This document shows positions 24,739 to 32,370 of a stretch of 35,514 nucleotides of DNA, in pieces (the stretch's first letter is position 1; every line of letters starts with the position of its first letter). Both the position numbers and the translations under genes were made by a program. A model generated the notes under the pieces. That model saw only the letters and a program-made list of their open reading frames with translations, was not told the DNA's origin and did no database searches. This DNA comes from a virus. The stretch lies in the IMG/VR virus record IMGVR_UViG_3300021365_002693, positions 1 through 35,514 of that record. One strand, written 5' to 3'.

Positions 24739-26309
24739 TATTTATTCCTTTTGTAAACAGGCTTCCAGCCATTAATAATTGCATTTTTGACGCAAGCATC
24801 TCGCTGCGCATAAAAAACTTCGTGATTTCTGCTATTTGATGTTGCTTTTGAGTCCACTCCTAATTCATATCCCTGAAGCGAACTGTGTAATTCCTTATTG
24901 GAACTTGGGTGTGGTGGGCAGTACGTTTTTATATTCCCATACTTCTGAGCAGTATAGGAAAACTGAATATCTTCTCCGTTATTCCAAGTAAATGGTTTTT
25001 CCATCCATAGATATTTTAACCACTCCTTTTCAAAAAACCAAGCGTGTCCAACTAAATCAACTTCAGTAGTTTTTTCGTTTAAAGCAGACCAGCCAGTCCT
25101 TGAATGGCCATAATATCTTTCATCTTTCAGCAATACGCCGGCGCCTCCCAAAATGCCTGGGGTAACTTTCATTGTGTTGACGCAGTTTTCGAACCAATTA
25201 GTACCGGGTATGGTATCATCGTCAAAAAGGGCAATATATTTAGTATCAGCTAACATCGCGCCGGCAAACCTTCCGTAGAACTTCCAATTGTAATCATTTT
25301 TAATCACTCTATCAACATTAAATTGAGTAAAGTCTATATTTTCATTATCACTATGATGGTTCACCCAAATCCATATTTGCTTTGGTTGTACAGTCTGTTT
25401 CCGAATGGAATCAATTTGGTGCTGCAAATATTCTGGACGTCTGTAACAATTAAGGATCACTGTAATATCTTTATCCTCGGATAGTATTTCAACAAACATT
25501 TGCAGCGCTGAATTAACTTTATTGCGAATCGCTGAAATCAACTCATCGCCGGACAATTTGAACCACTCCTCTGATGCTGCTCCGAGCATATGACTCTTTG
25601 TCATCACCTTGCAGTTTAACATCTTAGCTTCAACAGTTATTCTTGATAATGTCTCTAACACTTGCGGTAAGAAAACAAAATATTTATATTTTGATAATTC
25701 TACAAGTAATTCTTTTTCTGGTAACGATCGGATTAGATCGTATTCCAGATTTTTTGATTCACATAGGTTAATGGCGGGTTGCGTACCTTTAATTGGATTA
25801 TCACCAGCCAAAATGCAGTATTTGTCTATTTTATCTGCTTTATTTATTGATTCTATAAAGTCTAACTTCTTGGTCGACCAAAGTGAGCATCCAATATTTA
25901 TAACATTATCAATATTTAAATTTTTTTCAATTATCTCTTTACAAATACTGCTAAGAACCACTACTTTGTGAGCATTAGCATAAAATTCTTTATTTATTAT
26001 TTCTTTTTCTGGGGCCCTAAAGTCAGGATATATTGATGGATTCCTGCTTCTAATATATTTATGGTCGTGTTCATAGATAATGTATTTTTTAAGCATTATC
26101 ATTTGTTTGGTTCTTTCTGACAATTGTGTGAAATTGCTTATCAGAAACAGTTCATTGTTGAGTATTATATCTTCAGTAATATTGACAGAAGCGACTTTGA
26201 TTACATCAAAGCCGCTCTTTGTCAAATGTTCAATTAGAACCGAGTCGTTTAATTCAGCGCCGCCTATTAAGTTTTCTTTAAATAGGTCTGCTATGAAGAC
26301 CACTTTCAT
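24738..26309 (-). CDS. Bifunctional glycosyltransferase: GT-B (GT4-like) plus GT2 domain
   Basis: A 523-residue fusion. Residues 1-275 look like a shortened GT-B enzyme: VVFIADLFKENLIGGAELN, a second half with YCILAGDNPIKGTQPAI, and VLETLSRITVEAKMLN, which contains the EX7E motif. Residues about 285-523 are a GT2 GT-A domain: ITVILNCYRRPEYLQHQIDS, KYIALFDDDTIPGTNWFENC with the DDD metal site, and a WNNGEDIQFSYTAQKYG block late in the domain. The two halves could add successive sugars. Start and stop both overlap neighbours (TAATG). No membrane segment is visible. Confidence 0.85.
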   Translation of the reverse strand: MKVVFIADLFKENLIGGAELNDSVLIEHLTKSGFDVIKVASVNITEDIILNNELFLISNFTQLSERTKQMIMLKKYIIYEHDHKYIRSRNPSIYPDFRAPEKEIINKEFYANAHKVVVLSSICKEIIEKNLNIDNVINIGCSLWSTKKLDFIESINKADKIDKYCILAGDNPIKGTQPAINLCESKNLEYDLIRSLPEKELLVELSKYKYFVFLPQVLETLSRITVEAKMLNCKVMTKSHMLGAASEEWFKLSGDELISAIRNKVNSALQMFVEILSEDKDITVILNCYRRPEYLQHQIDSIRKQTVQPKQIWIWVNHHSDNENIDFTQFNVDRVIKNDYNWKFYGRFAGAMLADTKYIALFDDDTIPGTNWFENCVNTMKVTPGILGGAGVLLKDERYYGHSRTGWSALNEKTTEVDLVGHAWFFEKEWLKYLWMEKPFTWNNGEDIQFSYTAQKYGNIKTYCPPHPSSNKELHSSLQGYELGVDSKATSNSRNHEVFYAQRDACVKNAIINGWKPVYKRNK

Positions 26310-27547
26310 TAGACTAACTCAACTTCAGATAAAGTCTTGTCCCATTCAAGTTGCTCTTCACTAAAGAGACTATCGCAGAAGTTTTTATACATTTTTTCAG
26401 CCGAGAAGTTTTCGTTTAAGTAGTTTGAATACTCTTCGCTTTTTGCAGCATGGCCAGTATTATTAATAACATCATTGTAACATTCTCTTAATTTTTCTTT
26501 GGCCGCGGACTCTCTTGCATACGACCACATTGAATCGGCCATAATAACAGTATCCCATACTGCCTCTTTCGGCACAGGTTGAAGGTCGAATGCTACGTCA
26601 TAGAACATTTCTTTATTATTTTTATCGAATAAGAAATCACATTGACCAGACCACCCAACAGCCACCACTGGGGTACCTGAATACAGTGATTCAAAGAATG
26701 GTAATCCATAACCTTCCCCATGGGAAAGGCACACAAAGGCCTTAATTTTGTCAGCTTTGTATAAAGAGTGCATCTCTTGGTCCGTTAAATCACCGTGTAA
26801 CAAATGCACTGAGCATTTTCTATCAGGAAAGTGATTGAGTAAGTTCTTAAGACTTACAAGTGTTGCATTTCTATCCATTAGCGAGTTTTTAGACATATTT
26901 GTCTTAACAACTAATCCGACTTCTTCATCGTGAAATTCTTCTACAAAGTATTTGATGGTGTTGCCTAAATTCTTTCGTGGGCCCAATTGGGCTACACACA
27001 AGAAATTAAAGTCGTATTTCAATTCCAAACCCATATCGACTGTTTCATAATTTTTAACTGGATAATTGACCACGTTAATTGGTACTGTTGTCTTTAATTC
27101 AACTTTTTCTTTAGTACCTTCTACCTCACCAATATATTGAGTCGCTTCGAACACATCTTTTGCGTGATTAGACACCACCAGTAGTTTGTTCATTTTATTG
27201 CATTGTTGGATCCATTCTGGTGACACCTTGGTGGTTTCAATACCAGCAGTATATCCTATGTTTATCGGAGCCAGCTGTTCAAATTCGTTAGGAATAGTGA
27301 CTTGGATTGACACATCAAATGTTCCACCAGTTCTAGTGTACGCCATTGTTTTTTCAATTGTTTCATCGATCCAATTTTTTTCTTCATCATATTCAGAAAC
27401 CCAGCTAGTTTGGCCCCAATTTATAGGAATTAAATAAATATCATAAAGATCTTGCTTGCTTTGCAAACTCCTTAGTGCGAATCTTGCTTGCTCTCCATAT
27501 CCAGAGCGAGTTAAAAACGGGCCCCTAAGTAGTACTTTCTTTTTCAC
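26309..27547 (-). CDS. Family 4 glycosyltransferase
   Basis: A 412-residue GT-B enzyme. The N-terminal domain starts VLLRGPFLTRSGYGEQARFA, with a glycine-rich loop; the C-terminal domain has LCVAQLGPRKNLGNTIKYFV and FVCLSHGEGYGLPFFESLYS, carrying the EX7E donor-site motif, then GTPVVAVGWSGQCDFLF. The start is GTG at 27547, overlapping the previous stop as GTGA, with TGGAGG upstream. It is one of two neighbouring full-length GT4 enzymes (see 27544-28833) that differ clearly in sequence, so they probably make different linkages. Donor unknown. Confidence 0.92.
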   Translation of the reverse strand: MKKKVLLRGPFLTRSGYGEQARFALRSLQSKQDLYDIYLIPINWGQTSWVSEYDEEKNWIDETIEKTMAYTRTGGTFDVSIQVTIPNEFEQLAPINIGYTAGIETTKVSPEWIQQCNKMNKLLVVSNHAKDVFEATQYIGEVEGTKEKVELKTTVPINVVNYPVKNYETVDMGLELKYDFNFLCVAQLGPRKNLGNTIKYFVEEFHDEEVGLVVKTNMSKNSLMDRNATLVSLKNLLNHFPDRKCSVHLLHGDLTDQEMHSLYKADKIKAFVCLSHGEGYGLPFFESLYSGTPVVAVGWSGQCDFLFDKNNKEMFYDVAFDLQPVPKEAVWDTVIMADSMWSYARESAAKEKLRECYNDVINNTGHAAKSEEYSNYLNENFSAEKMYKNFCDSLFSEEQLEWDKTLSEVELV

Positions 27548-28833
27548 GCAACCTCCAATAAATGCCAGCGTTTATAATTTTTTCTATTTTCCCAAGAACC
27601 TTCGCGTTCTATTATTTCGTCCATTGTATTGACCCACGCTTTTTCATAATTATTAAAATTATAATTTTCCTTTACGTGTTGGCGGCCGGCAGAAGACATA
27701 CTTTTATATGCCTTTGAACTCACTGAAATTGCCTTTTTTAAAGTATTGATAAAGTCTTTTTGATTAATTCTATCTTCATAAATATATGGCACCTGGAGTG
27801 AGCCAATCACCGCCTTTGAGGAAGGTTGGATACCCCAACCAAACCAATCTTTACCGTTAGTTACTTGTTCTTGTAAGCCACCTGTCATATTAACTATAAT
27901 TGGTGTGCCACAAGATAACGACTCCAGCGTAGCTAACCCAAACCCTTCAGCATCTGATATGTTGATTGTAAAATCCGACAAATTATACATCACTGCTAAG
28001 TCTTCCGGTGGCACCTTATTGGTCGACAATAATACTTGGCCTTGGTTTACGCCCAAATGTTCTATAATGTGCGGTAAATCTTGTCCGTGGGGGTCACGGG
28101 CATCTGTATGCATAATCAATGTTGCCTTATCGTGCCCTACTTCATCTAAGAACTCCTTAAACCACCATATGAGTGTTCCTGATTGTTTTCTTCTAGCATT
28201 TCTATTGTTCCAGAAGAAGACCGTTTTCTTATTTTTAGATTTTGTATCATTATTTTCTAACCCAGGAAGCTGACTCAGGATATGTTTAACTTTTTCTTTG
28301 TCTTCTTTGGCAGTAAATTTTTTAAATATTTCACTATTAACAGCATGCGGTAAGTACCTCGAAGGGGTATCTGGTGCCACATCTTGTAGAATCTTGTGAG
28401 TAACCTTAGAAATACATACCACTTCGTCATTTGACTGATAGAAGCTTCTATTATATGAGGGTGACGGAAAATTATCCCACACATGATAATAAATCATTGG
28501 ACAGACGGCTCTAATCTCATTTTCAATTTCCCACAGCCATCCATAAAATCTAGGGTCAGTCATAAACCAAAGAGCATCAGGTCGCTCTTTTTGTAGTATA
28601 GAGCGCACTACCTCTTGACTTCCATAGCCATCTACGGGGTAAATTCTCCAATCATCTCCATACGGATCAACCCTTTGGGGGGTATAGTCATTATGCTTAA
28701 TAGCACCACCTAAACAAACAAATTCATATCTGCCTGTCTTGAGAAGCGCTTCAATCATATATCTTGTTTGGGTACCCACGCCAGAAGGCGAAAGTGGATG
28801 GTCTGAAAGAACCAGTATTTTTTTCTTATTCAT
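27544..28833 (-). CDS. Family 4 glycosyltransferase
   Basis: At 429 residues it has the N-terminal KILVLSDHPLSPSGVGTQTR. The linker IMHTDARDPHGQDLPH is followed by the donor domain: NLSDFTINISDAEGFGLATL and ESLSCGTPIIVNMTGG, holding the EX7E motif. Full-length GT-B fold, no membrane segment. GAGGAATAA precedes the ATG, eight bases after the nuclease stop. It is the first glycosyltransferase of the island in transcription order. Target and donor are unknown. The W-rich stretch FYGWLWEIENE is unusual but not diagnostic. Confidence 0.92.
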   Translation of the reverse strand: MNKKKILVLSDHPLSPSGVGTQTRYMIEALLKTGRYEFVCLGGAIKHNDYTPQRVDPYGDDWRIYPVDGYGSQEVVRSILQKERPDALWFMTDPRFYGWLWEIENEIRAVCPMIYYHVWDNFPSPSYNRSFYQSNDEVVCISKVTHKILQDVAPDTPSRYLPHAVNSEIFKKFTAKEDKEKVKHILSQLPGLENNDTKSKNKKTVFFWNNRNARRKQSGTLIWWFKEFLDEVGHDKATLIMHTDARDPHGQDLPHIIEHLGVNQGQVLLSTNKVPPEDLAVMYNLSDFTINISDAEGFGLATLESLSCGTPIIVNMTGGLQEQVTNGKDWFGWGIQPSSKAVIGSLQVPYIYEDRINQKDFINTLKKAISVSSKAYKSMSSAGRQHVKENYNFNNYEKAWVNTMDEIIEREGSWENRKNYKRWHLLEVA

Positions 28834-28840
28834 TTATTCC

Positions 28841-29611
28841 TCATTGACAGTGTTCTGTCTTATAAAATTTACAACCGTAACCACCAGTACACGACAATTT
28901 GTTTTTGATGTAACGCTTGTTTTTAATATTGTACAATGCTGTTGTTAAAAGTTTAAGCGCATTTTCAGTCTTTTTATTTCCACTGGTAACTCTAAAAAAT
29001 TCTACATTGTTTTTCTTTGCCGTTCTCTTGAGTAATGCAAAGTGTGTTTCTACATCCTTGGGGTCGATATTCATTCTTTGACAAAAGAAATGCTTATATA
29101 ACGTTAATTGGTACGTAATGATTTTATCATTCTTCTTTCGAGCGTCCCAGCCCCAAGAACAAGTCTTCCAATCAAAAATGTGTACTTTTCCATCAGGTGT
29201 TGCAACCACTGCGTCGATATAACCTTTAAACTGATAATCATCTTCACCTTCGATTGGTTCATATAAGGGCATCTCTACGGCCAATACTTCGTACTCTTCA
29301 AAATATTCGTTCAGAGCATCTTCGATTTCTGGAATGATTTTTGCTCCCTGTTCTATCATGTCTGAAACCATTTTTTTATTTACTTCCACATCGTCAGGAA
29401 GTTCAACGATATTCTTTTTAAATTCTTGTACAAAGAAATCTTCACTTATTTCTTCTTGAAGTAATTTCTTTTCGCATACTGAGTGAATCGCTGATCCAAA
29501 AGCTGTGTATGCATTGCCCTTGAAACCATCGATTCCATCGACACGCGTTAGTTTATGATAGTGTGCACAAAACTTCCAATCTTTCAGTTCGGAATAAGAT
29601 ATATGTGGCAT
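28841..29611 (-). CDS. Cas4/RecB-like PD-(D/E)XK nuclease with Fe-S cysteines
   Basis: A 256-residue nuclease of the PDDEXK_1 (Cas4/AddB) class. Residues in order: GSAIHSVCEK (His43), VEMPL (Glu113), FKGYIDAVV (Asp133), FDWKT (Asp147, Lys149), and YQLTLYKHFF (Gln168, Tyr172), the usual QxxxY. One cysteine near the N-terminus (Cys15) and three near the C-terminus (Cys241, Cys247, Cys255) match the layout of a Cas4-type iron-sulphur cluster, though spacing is looser. No CRISPR array or cas gene is near; phages use such nucleases in DNA processing and recombination. GGAGG precedes the ATG, and a sigma70-like promoter lies just upstream. Confidence 0.88.
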   Translation of the reverse strand: MPHISYSELKDWKFCAHYHKLTRVDGIDGFKGNAYTAFGSAIHSVCEKKLLQEEISEDFFVQEFKKNIVELPDDVEVNKKMVSDMIEQGAKIIPEIEDALNEYFEEYEVLAVEMPLYEPIEGEDDYQFKGYIDAVVATPDGKVHIFDWKTCSWGWDARKKNDKIITYQLTLYKHFFCQRMNIDPKDVETHFALLKRTAKKNNVEFFRVTSGNKKTENALKLLTTALYNIKNKRYIKNKLSCTGGYGCKFYKTEHCQ

Positions 29612-29629
29612 TTTTCCTCCAGATTATAT

Positions 29630-29658
29630 ATTATAACCTGTTATGTACTAAACGTCAA
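29630..29658 (-). promoter_or_regulatory. Sigma70-like promoter ahead of the nuclease gene and sugar island
   Basis: On the minus strand, TTGACG (29658-29653), a 17-base spacer, and TATAAT (29635-29630). The start point would be near 29623, about 12 bases before the start codon at 29611, leaving GGAGG in a short leader. The -35 box overlaps the end of the metallopeptidase gene. It is the last good promoter before the sugar island, so it may drive the nuclease, the island and the gp55 block. Seen by sequence only. Confidence 0.7.
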
Positions 29659-30343
29659 GGTTTTCTTCGGAATATAATTGAAATATTTTTTTATACAGTT
29701 GTGGGCTCACCCTTTTTAAGTACGTCTGTTCATTGGGGTACATAAAAAATTCTGTATAGCCAGTAGCAAAATATTCTTTAAGAGAGGTGGGTGCATAAGC
29801 CGATATAAAAACACCAACACAAAGCCGGCTTAATTTTTCATATCCAACTTTTTTATAGAGAAATTCATCTAATTCAGGATCATAGTCAATGTTGTTAAAA
29901 AAACTTTTTGGGATTTTGTAACCAGCTTTCCACAAAATATCATGAAGTATCATTCTTTTCTCTAAAAATTCATTTTTTATCTTAGAATCGCCATAAATAA
30001 AATAGCCGAATGGTTCTTCTACAGAATGCGCGAACTCATGGATAATATCATCAACCATATCTGATTCGTTATCTTGTATATTGGTAACATAGATTGTGCC
30101 GCCTTCATACATTGCATTAAAGTCTTTCTTTATAAAGTCTTCAATCTGGCCAACGATGACCATTTCTACTTCTGTTCTCAAGTGTTGGGGAAGCATCTCT
30201 TCAGCTTTTGATATTACTTTTTCTACATTTACTCCGTTGGTGACTGTATCTTTGAAATATACGTGTAACCCTGACGGAGTGTAGAAATTACTCACTTGTT
30301 TCTGTATCTGTTTCTGTTTCTCTTTTAGTTGTTTTATATGCAT
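29648..30343 (-). CDS. Zincin-type metallopeptidase-like protein (HEFAH)
   Basis: At 231 residues, it contains DDIIHEFAHSVEEPFGYFI with the zinc-binding HExxH at residues 102-106. Downstream, TSLKEYFATGYTEFF provides Glu190 as the likely third zinc ligand. The later part (NEQTYLKRVSPQLYKKIFQL) resembles the end of anthrax lethal factor-type (ATLF) zincin domains. No signal peptide or membrane helix is visible, so it would act in the cell. Target unknown; possibly a host protein or a virion precursor. The annotated ATG at 30343 overlaps the previous gene by 56 bases without a clear ribosome site; a GTG at 30295 is an alternative. It ends under the -35 box of the next promoter. Confidence 0.75.
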   Translation of the reverse strand: MHIKQLKEKQKQIQKQVSNFYTPSGLHVYFKDTVTNGVNVEKVISKAEEMLPQHLRTEVEMVIVGQIEDFIKKDFNAMYEGGTIYVTNIQDNESDMVDDIIHEFAHSVEEPFGYFIYGDSKIKNEFLEKRMILHDILWKAGYKIPKSFFNNIDYDPELDEFLYKKVGYEKLSRLCVGVFISAYAPTSLKEYFATGYTEFFMYPNEQTYLKRVSPQLYKKIFQLYSEENLDV

Positions 30344-30596
30344 CGTCTAAACCCAGTTGGTATCCTCTTAAAAAATTTTCTTCAGCATAAGCAAAAGCAA
30401 ACTCTGGGAATTCATCCGCAATCACTTCAGCAATCATATTAACTGTTACTTCTTCATTATCAAATTTAGTGCCGGCGTACTCAACTAGATAATTTTTTAA
30501 TTCTGAATCTGTGCCGGGCTCTATTGTTAAAGCTAGAAGTGGGTTAATATGTACCTCATCTTCTTGTTTAATAATCTCGTTTGTATTTTCACTCAT
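30288..30596 (-). CDS. Small acidic phage protein of unknown function
   Basis: It has 102 residues: an acidic start (SENTNEIIKQEDEV), NPLLALTIEPGTDSELKNYL, then VTVNMIAEVIADEFPEFAFA and AEENFLRGYQLGLDDA. The helical second half ('EFPE...A.AEEN..RGY...L.D') resembles, from memory, a conserved protein of marine T4-like phages without known role. The end is a simple Thr/Glu tail (ETETDTETSE) written by a TCTGT-type repeat. GGGAG lies before the ATG. A weak -10-like TATAAT at 30613-30618 is present without a good -35, so I do not list it as a promoter. Confidence 0.68.
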   Translation of the reverse strand: MSENTNEIIKQEDEVHINPLLALTIEPGTDSELKNYLVEYAGTKFDNEEVTVNMIAEVIADEFPEFAFAYAEENFLRGYQLGLDDAYKTTKRETETDTETSE

Positions 30597-30638
30597 AATA
30601 ATTCTCCCTGATATTATAGTCTAAGTTTTCTTGTTAGT

Positions 30639-31979
30639 TTAAAGAACTTTAGAAGCTAACGTTGCTACTTCCGATCTTTCACCCTTCTTGAAGGTCATAT
30701 GTCCAGCTAAATGATACTCTTTAAAGCTTTCCACAGCGTGTGCTAAGCCGTTCGATGTTTCATTTACGTAAACATTATCAATCTGTTCAACGTCACCGGT
30801 TAATATTATTTTTGTTCCTTCGCCGATACGTGTGATAATGGTCTTAATTTCGTGTTTTGATAAATTTTGCGCTTCATCAATAATAATAAAAGCATTAGAA
30901 ATTGAACGACCCCTAATGTAAGTTAAAGCCTCGATCTCAATCTTACCTTTTTCCATATACATTTCTAATGAAGTCCGATCCCCCATTAGAAATTTTAAAT
31001 TATCTTGGATTGGCATTAACCAAGGTAGCATTTTTTCTTCCATAGTCCCAGGAAGAAATCCAATATCTTTGCCTAATGGTTGAACAGGTCGAGAAACAAT
31101 TAACCGTGAGTAGTGATTGTTCTCAGAGCGTAACCCAATTGTTTGTTGAAGGCCGGCGGCGATCGCCAGAAGTGTCTTTCCCGATCCGGCGCGGCCCACT
31201 AAAGAAACAATTTTTATATCCGGGTCCATTAGCATATCAATTGCAAAGGCCTGCTCCTTGTTTCTCGCCTCAATTTTCCAATCAGGTAAGGATTTATGTA
31301 TTATCTTTTTTAACGGCTCGTGGGGCGCTTTAAACCTCGCTAATGCCGATTTCTTTTCATTGGCATTGGATACCATCATAACATATTGGTTAGGATGGTG
31401 ATTTACGCCCATTTCTTCTGTAAAATTATGTGGCATTATCTCGTCGCCGGCATAAAATCGATCTATGACTTCATCGTCAAAATTAATTACAACAAATCCG
31501 TTATATAACTCTTCAGAGGAGGTAACTGCTTTTTCTGATGTGTAATCTTCTGCTGGGATCCCAATTGAGTCGCATATAACACGCATATTAATATCTCGTG
31601 AAACAAGAATTGTTTTACGATTTTCTTTATTTGCTTGAATAGTTTTAGCTGTGGCTATAATAACGTGATCAGGATGCCTAAGATCTAAGTCTGCTGGGAA
31701 TATAACCTGGTTTAGTTCTGTGAATGATACTATCTTAAGGATCCCTTTTCCTTTTTCAATCCTTATCCCCTTTTCTAAAGAGCCTCTGGAACGGAATTCA
31801 TCAAGTGTACGAATAATCTTCCGTGCATTAGAGCCTACAGAGTCTTGCCTCTTTTTGTGACCATCGATTTCCTCAAGAACTTTTAAAGGTAGATAAATAT
31901 CGTGATTATCAAATTTAAAGAGTGCGTCGGCGTCAGTTAAGCAAACGCTCGTATCGAGTACATAATTTTTTTTAGCCAT
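30639..31979 (-). CDS. phoH: PhoH-like ATPase with N-terminal PIN domain
   Basis: A 446-residue protein with two modules. Residues 1-140 are a PIN ribonuclease-type domain (YVLDTSVCLTDADAL with Asp9; LEEIDGHKKRQDSVG; ILVSRDINMRV). Residues about 215-446 are a PhoH ATPase: SLVGRAGSGKTLLA (Walker A 262-269), RPVQPLGKDIGFLPGTMEEK, FIIIDEAQNLSKHE (Walker B 368-371), and ILTGDVEQID. This PIN-PhoH order is that of PhoH2/YlaK proteins, described as RNA helicase plus RNase. From memory, typical cyanophage PhoH lacks the PIN part, so this form is longer. It lies 54 bases after tRNA-Thr and may share its promoter. Confidence 0.93.
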   Translation of the reverse strand: MAKKNYVLDTSVCLTDADALFKFDNHDIYLPLKVLEEIDGHKKRQDSVGSNARKIIRTLDEFRSRGSLEKGIRIEKGKGILKIVSFTELNQVIFPADLDLRHPDHVIIATAKTIQANKENRKTILVSRDINMRVICDSIGIPAEDYTSEKAVTSSEELYNGFVVINFDDEVIDRFYAGDEIMPHNFTEEMGVNHHPNQYVMMVSNANEKKSALARFKAPHEPLKKIIHKSLPDWKIEARNKEQAFAIDMLMDPDIKIVSLVGRAGSGKTLLAIAAGLQQTIGLRSENNHYSRLIVSRPVQPLGKDIGFLPGTMEEKMLPWLMPIQDNLKFLMGDRTSLEMYMEKGKIEIEALTYIRGRSISNAFIIIDEAQNLSKHEIKTIITRIGEGTKIILTGDVEQIDNVYVNETSNGLAHAVESFKEYHLAGHMTFKKGERSEVATLASKVL

Positions 31980-32033
31980 AGATTTCTCTAGTATACCTTA
32001 TATAGTATGTTTTAGAATTCAAAATCAATAAAA

Positions 32034-32109
32034 TGGAGCCGAGAACAGGATTTGAACCTGCGACCATCTGATTACAAATCAGAAGCTCTACCAACTGAGC
32101 TATCTCGGC
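32034..32109 (-). tRNA. tRNA-Thr (anticodon UGU)
   Basis: The minus strand folds as a full cloverleaf of 76 bases: acceptor GCCGAGA/TCTCGGC, D stem GCTC/GAGC, anticodon stem TCTGA/TCAGA around TTTGTAA (anticodon TGT), T stem GCAGG/CCTGT with loop TTCAAAT. The CCA end is encoded. It reads ACA and related threonine codons, common in this AT-rich DNA. A sigma70-like promoter ends 15 bases upstream, so it may be made on its own or with phoH. Confidence 0.97.
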
Positions 32110-32252
32110 GATTCTTCTTTTATAGTATATTCTGTTTCTGATATTTTGTCAAGTTCTATTATAGACATACCAGCCGGCATTATACAAGAACTCAAAAACC
32201 ACAAGTATACTAATGCGCTGCACAATACACAAAGTAATAAATGCAACACCAT
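32100..32252 (-). CDS. Possible 50-residue small lipoprotein or membrane peptide
   Basis: The frame starts with ATG at 32252 just after GCAGGAGAA. The N-terminus is very hydrophobic (residues about 2-22, LHLLLCVLCSALVYLWFL) and ends LSSC, a possible lipobox with Cys23, then a polar tail (DKISETEYTIKEESPR). Its TAG stop falls in the D arm of tRNA-Thr. Support: a ribosome site and a sensible signal-like start. Against: a strong promoter lies inside it and there is no homologue I know of. I keep it as a possible gene only. Confidence 0.35.
   Translation of the reverse strand: MVLHLLLCVLCSALVYLWFLSSCIMPAGMSIIELDKISETEYTIKEESPR
32124..32152 (-). promoter_or_regulatory. Consensus sigma70-like promoter before tRNA-Thr
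   Basis: On the minus strand: TTGACA (32152-32147), a 17-base spacer, TATACT (32129-32124). The predicted start lies near 32117, about 8 bases before the tRNA. It has a consensus -35 box and a near-consensus -10 box. It should serve tRNA-Thr and probably phoH, using host RNA polymerase early in infection. Confidence 0.75.
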
Positions 32253-32294
32253 TTCTCCTGCGTCCATATAGTACGTAGGTCTTATATGTTAAAA

Positions 32295-32370
32295 TGGCTG
32301 GGGCGACTGGATTTGAACCAATAACCTCCTGGTTAACAGCCAGGCGTTCTGCCAATTGAACTACACCCCA
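32295..32370 (-). tRNA. tRNA-Asn (anticodon GUU), first copy
   Basis: A 76-base cloverleaf on the minus strand: acceptor TGGGGTG/CGCCCCA with one G-T pair, anticodon stem CCTGG/CCAGG around CTGTTAA (anticodon GTT), T loop TTCAAAT, encoded CCA. It differs in many places from the second tRNA-Asn at 32968-33044, so it is not a recent duplicate. It lies directly after the structured GC-rich stretch. Confidence 0.97.

Noticed and set aside
30290-30330. TCTGTT-type short repeat
   Set aside because: Explained by the Thr/Glu tail of the small acidic protein; no array beyond a few units and no spacer pattern, so not a CRISPR.
30600-30640. TATAAT before the small acidic protein gene
   Set aside because: Only three of six -35 bases match at the right distance.
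32149-32355. 68-residue frame (MAERLAVNQEVIGSNPV...) on the minus strand
   Set aside because: Its first 20 or so residues are the translation of tRNA-Asn, a common artefact.
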